This document shows positions 6,541 through 7,081 of a DNA stretch of 7,081 nucleotides, one piece after another. The first letter of the stretch is position 1. Each line of letters begins with the position of its first letter. Below the pieces are notes generated by a model. That model made no database searches. It saw only the letters and a program-made list of their open reading frames with translations, and had not been told where the DNA came from. The position numbers and the translations under genes are program-made. Source of the DNA: Paraprevotella sp. (lineage in GTDB: Bacteria > Bacteroidota > Bacteroidia > Bacteroidales > Bacteroidaceae); assembly GCA_017425765.1 (NCBI GenBank), contig JAFOXE010000031.1:1-7081 (forward strand), given 5' to 3'.

Positions 6541-6548
6541 TAATTTTG
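6541..6548 (+). promoter_or_regulatory. -7 box for the small lipoprotein/gapA unit
   Basis: TAATTTTG matches TAnnTTTG exactly. Transcription would start near 6555, about 16 bases before the small lipoprotein ATG, keeping its ribosome-binding site in the transcript. No good -33 TTG is seen. The box lies within a tandem AATTTTGT repeat (6534-6549). Confidence 0.55.
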
Positions 6549-6570
6549 TACCGCAAAAGGTGGAGAAATT

Positions 6571-6660
6571 ATGAAAAAACTGTGTAAATGGTGTGTTTTA
6601 CTACTTGTCATGGCACTCGTGGTTTCTTGCCGAACCGCAGAATATTGCAACTGCGGATAA
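6571..6660 (+). CDS. 29-residue cysteine-rich lipoprotein
   Basis: The ATG at 6571 is preceded by GGTGGAG with a 5-base gap, one of the few Shine-Dalgarno-like sites in the window, and by a TAnnTTTG box. The product has a positively charged start (MKKLCKW), a hydrophobic core (VLLLVMALVV) and the lipobox V17-V18-S19-C20. Signal peptidase II should cut before Cys20, leaving a ten-residue lipidated peptide, CRTAEYCNCG. Five of 29 residues are cysteine (5, 8, 20, 26, 28). I do not recognise a named family. Its size recalls entericidin-like small lipoproteins, but there is no sequence resemblance I can claim. It stands 70 bases before gapA on the same strand with no terminator between, so it is either the first gene of the gapA transcript or a translated leader. 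Role unknown. Confidence 0.75.
   Translation: MKKLCKWCVLLLVMALVVSCRTAEYCNCG
6635..6656 (+). promoter_or_regulatory. GC-rich hairpin at the end of the small lipoprotein gene
   Basis: CCGCAG (6635-6640) and CTGCGG (6651-6656) form a perfect 6-base stem around a 10-base loop, ending just before the TAA stop. No U-tract follows, so it is not a standard terminator. It could affect mRNA stability or the coupling of this gene to gapA. A short stem inside a coding region may also be chance. Confidence 0.35.
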
Positions 6661-6702
6661 ATAAGAAATATTGAAATTCAGAGATAGATAATAACGTAAT
6701 TC

Positions 6703-6716
6703 TAACTTTTAACTTT
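6703..6716 (+). repeat. Tandem TAACTTT repeat before gapA
   Basis: TAACTTT occurs twice in a row (6703-6709 and 6710-6716), ending 14 bases before the gapA ATG. Each copy is one base from the TAnnTTTG consensus. A start from the second copy would leave only about 7 leader bases, so promoter function is doubtful for it and possible but weak for the first. Confidence 0.4.
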
Positions 6717-6730
6717 AAAGCAAAAGAAAG

Positions 6731-7081
6731 ATGATTAAAGTAGGTATTAACGGTTTCGGTCGTATCGGCCGTTTCGTATTCCGTGCAGCTCAAACTCGTG
6801 ACGACATCCAAATCGTAGGTATCAACGACTTGTGTCCAGTAGATTACTTGGCTTACATGTTGAAGTATGACACTATGCATGGTCAATTCGATGGCACCAT
6901 CGAGGCTGATGTTGAAAACAGTCAATTGATTGTTAACGGTAAGGCTATCCGCGTAACTGCAGAACGCAATCCGGCTGACTTGAAGTGGAACGAGATCGAA
7001 GCTGAATACGTAGTTGAGTCTACAGGTTTGTTCTTGACTCAAGAGAAGGCTCAAGCTCACATCGAGGCTGGTGCTAAGTAC
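6731..7081 (+). CDS. gapA: Glyceraldehyde-3-phosphate dehydrogenase, N-terminal part
   Basis: GAPDH oxidises glyceraldehyde-3-phosphate to 1,3-bisphosphoglycerate with NAD+ and phosphate, the step before PGK. Only the first 117 codons are in the window; the full enzyme is usually about 335 residues. Visible are the Rossmann nucleotide-binding start [13 protein letters not shown] (2-14), Asp33 in INDL, which binds the NAD ribose, the conserved [12 protein letters not shown] (42-53), and VVESTGLF (94-101) at the coenzyme site. The catalytic cysteine near residue 150 lies beyond the edge. The N-terminus matches the family exactly, and upstream GCAAAAGAAAG is A-rich with only a weak Shine-Dalgarno. 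Codons are biased as in highly expressed genes. It follows the 29-residue lipoprotein gene and probably shares its promoter. The choice of symbol gapA over gap is conventional. Confidence 0.97.
   Translation, partial: MIKVGINGFGRIGRFVFRAAQTRDDIQIVGINDLCPVDYLAYMLKYDTMHGQFDGTIEADVENSQLIVNGKAIRVTAERNPADLKWNEIEAEYVVESTGLFLTQEKAQAHIEAGAKY

Noticed and set aside
6608..7060. 150-codon minus-strand frame opposite gapA
   Set aside because: It is a shadow of the strongly biased GAPDH coding sequence and also covers the small lipoprotein gene and gapA leader.

Overview
The window looks like chromosomal core DNA from a Bacteroidales bacterium (Bacteroides/Prevotella type). The evidence is the protein families (M64 peptidase, a phosphoglycerate kinase with an enlarged loop, NMT1-like lipoprotein), several matches to the Bacteroidetes -7 promoter box TAnnTTTG, A-rich leaders mostly without Shine-Dalgarno sequences, and moderate GC. 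There is no CRISPR array, transposase, integrase, tRNA or rRNA.

Left part, minus strand (1-4356): nth (endonuclease III), then pgk with its own promoter, then an orphan NMT1/SsuA-like binding lipoprotein after a hairpin, then, 3 bases further, an uncharacterised helical protein that runs off the left edge. This edge gene is open for all 404 codons present.

Middle (4357-5717): nth and a secreted M64-family metallopeptidase diverge from a short region holding an inverted repeat, each arm of which is a TAnnTTTG box. Both genes probably start downstream of the longest possible open frame. After the peptidase, a 338-base gene-free stretch holds two tandem 44-base stem-loop units and the strong terminator of mscL.

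Right part (6056-7081): mscL on the minus strand diverges from a plus-strand unit made of a 29-codon cysteine-rich lipoprotein gene and the start of gapA (GAPDH), which runs off the right edge.

Functionally the window is housekeeping: two consecutive glycolytic enzymes (GAPDH and PGK, on separate transcripts), base-excision repair, osmotic protection, one secreted protease and one putative solute-binding lipoprotein. The least explained items are the 29-residue lipoprotein before gapA, the tandem hairpins, the two back-to-back promoter pairs with identical 12-base spacing, the extra residue in the iron-sulfur loop of Nth, and the edge gene. I see no clear new multi-gene system.
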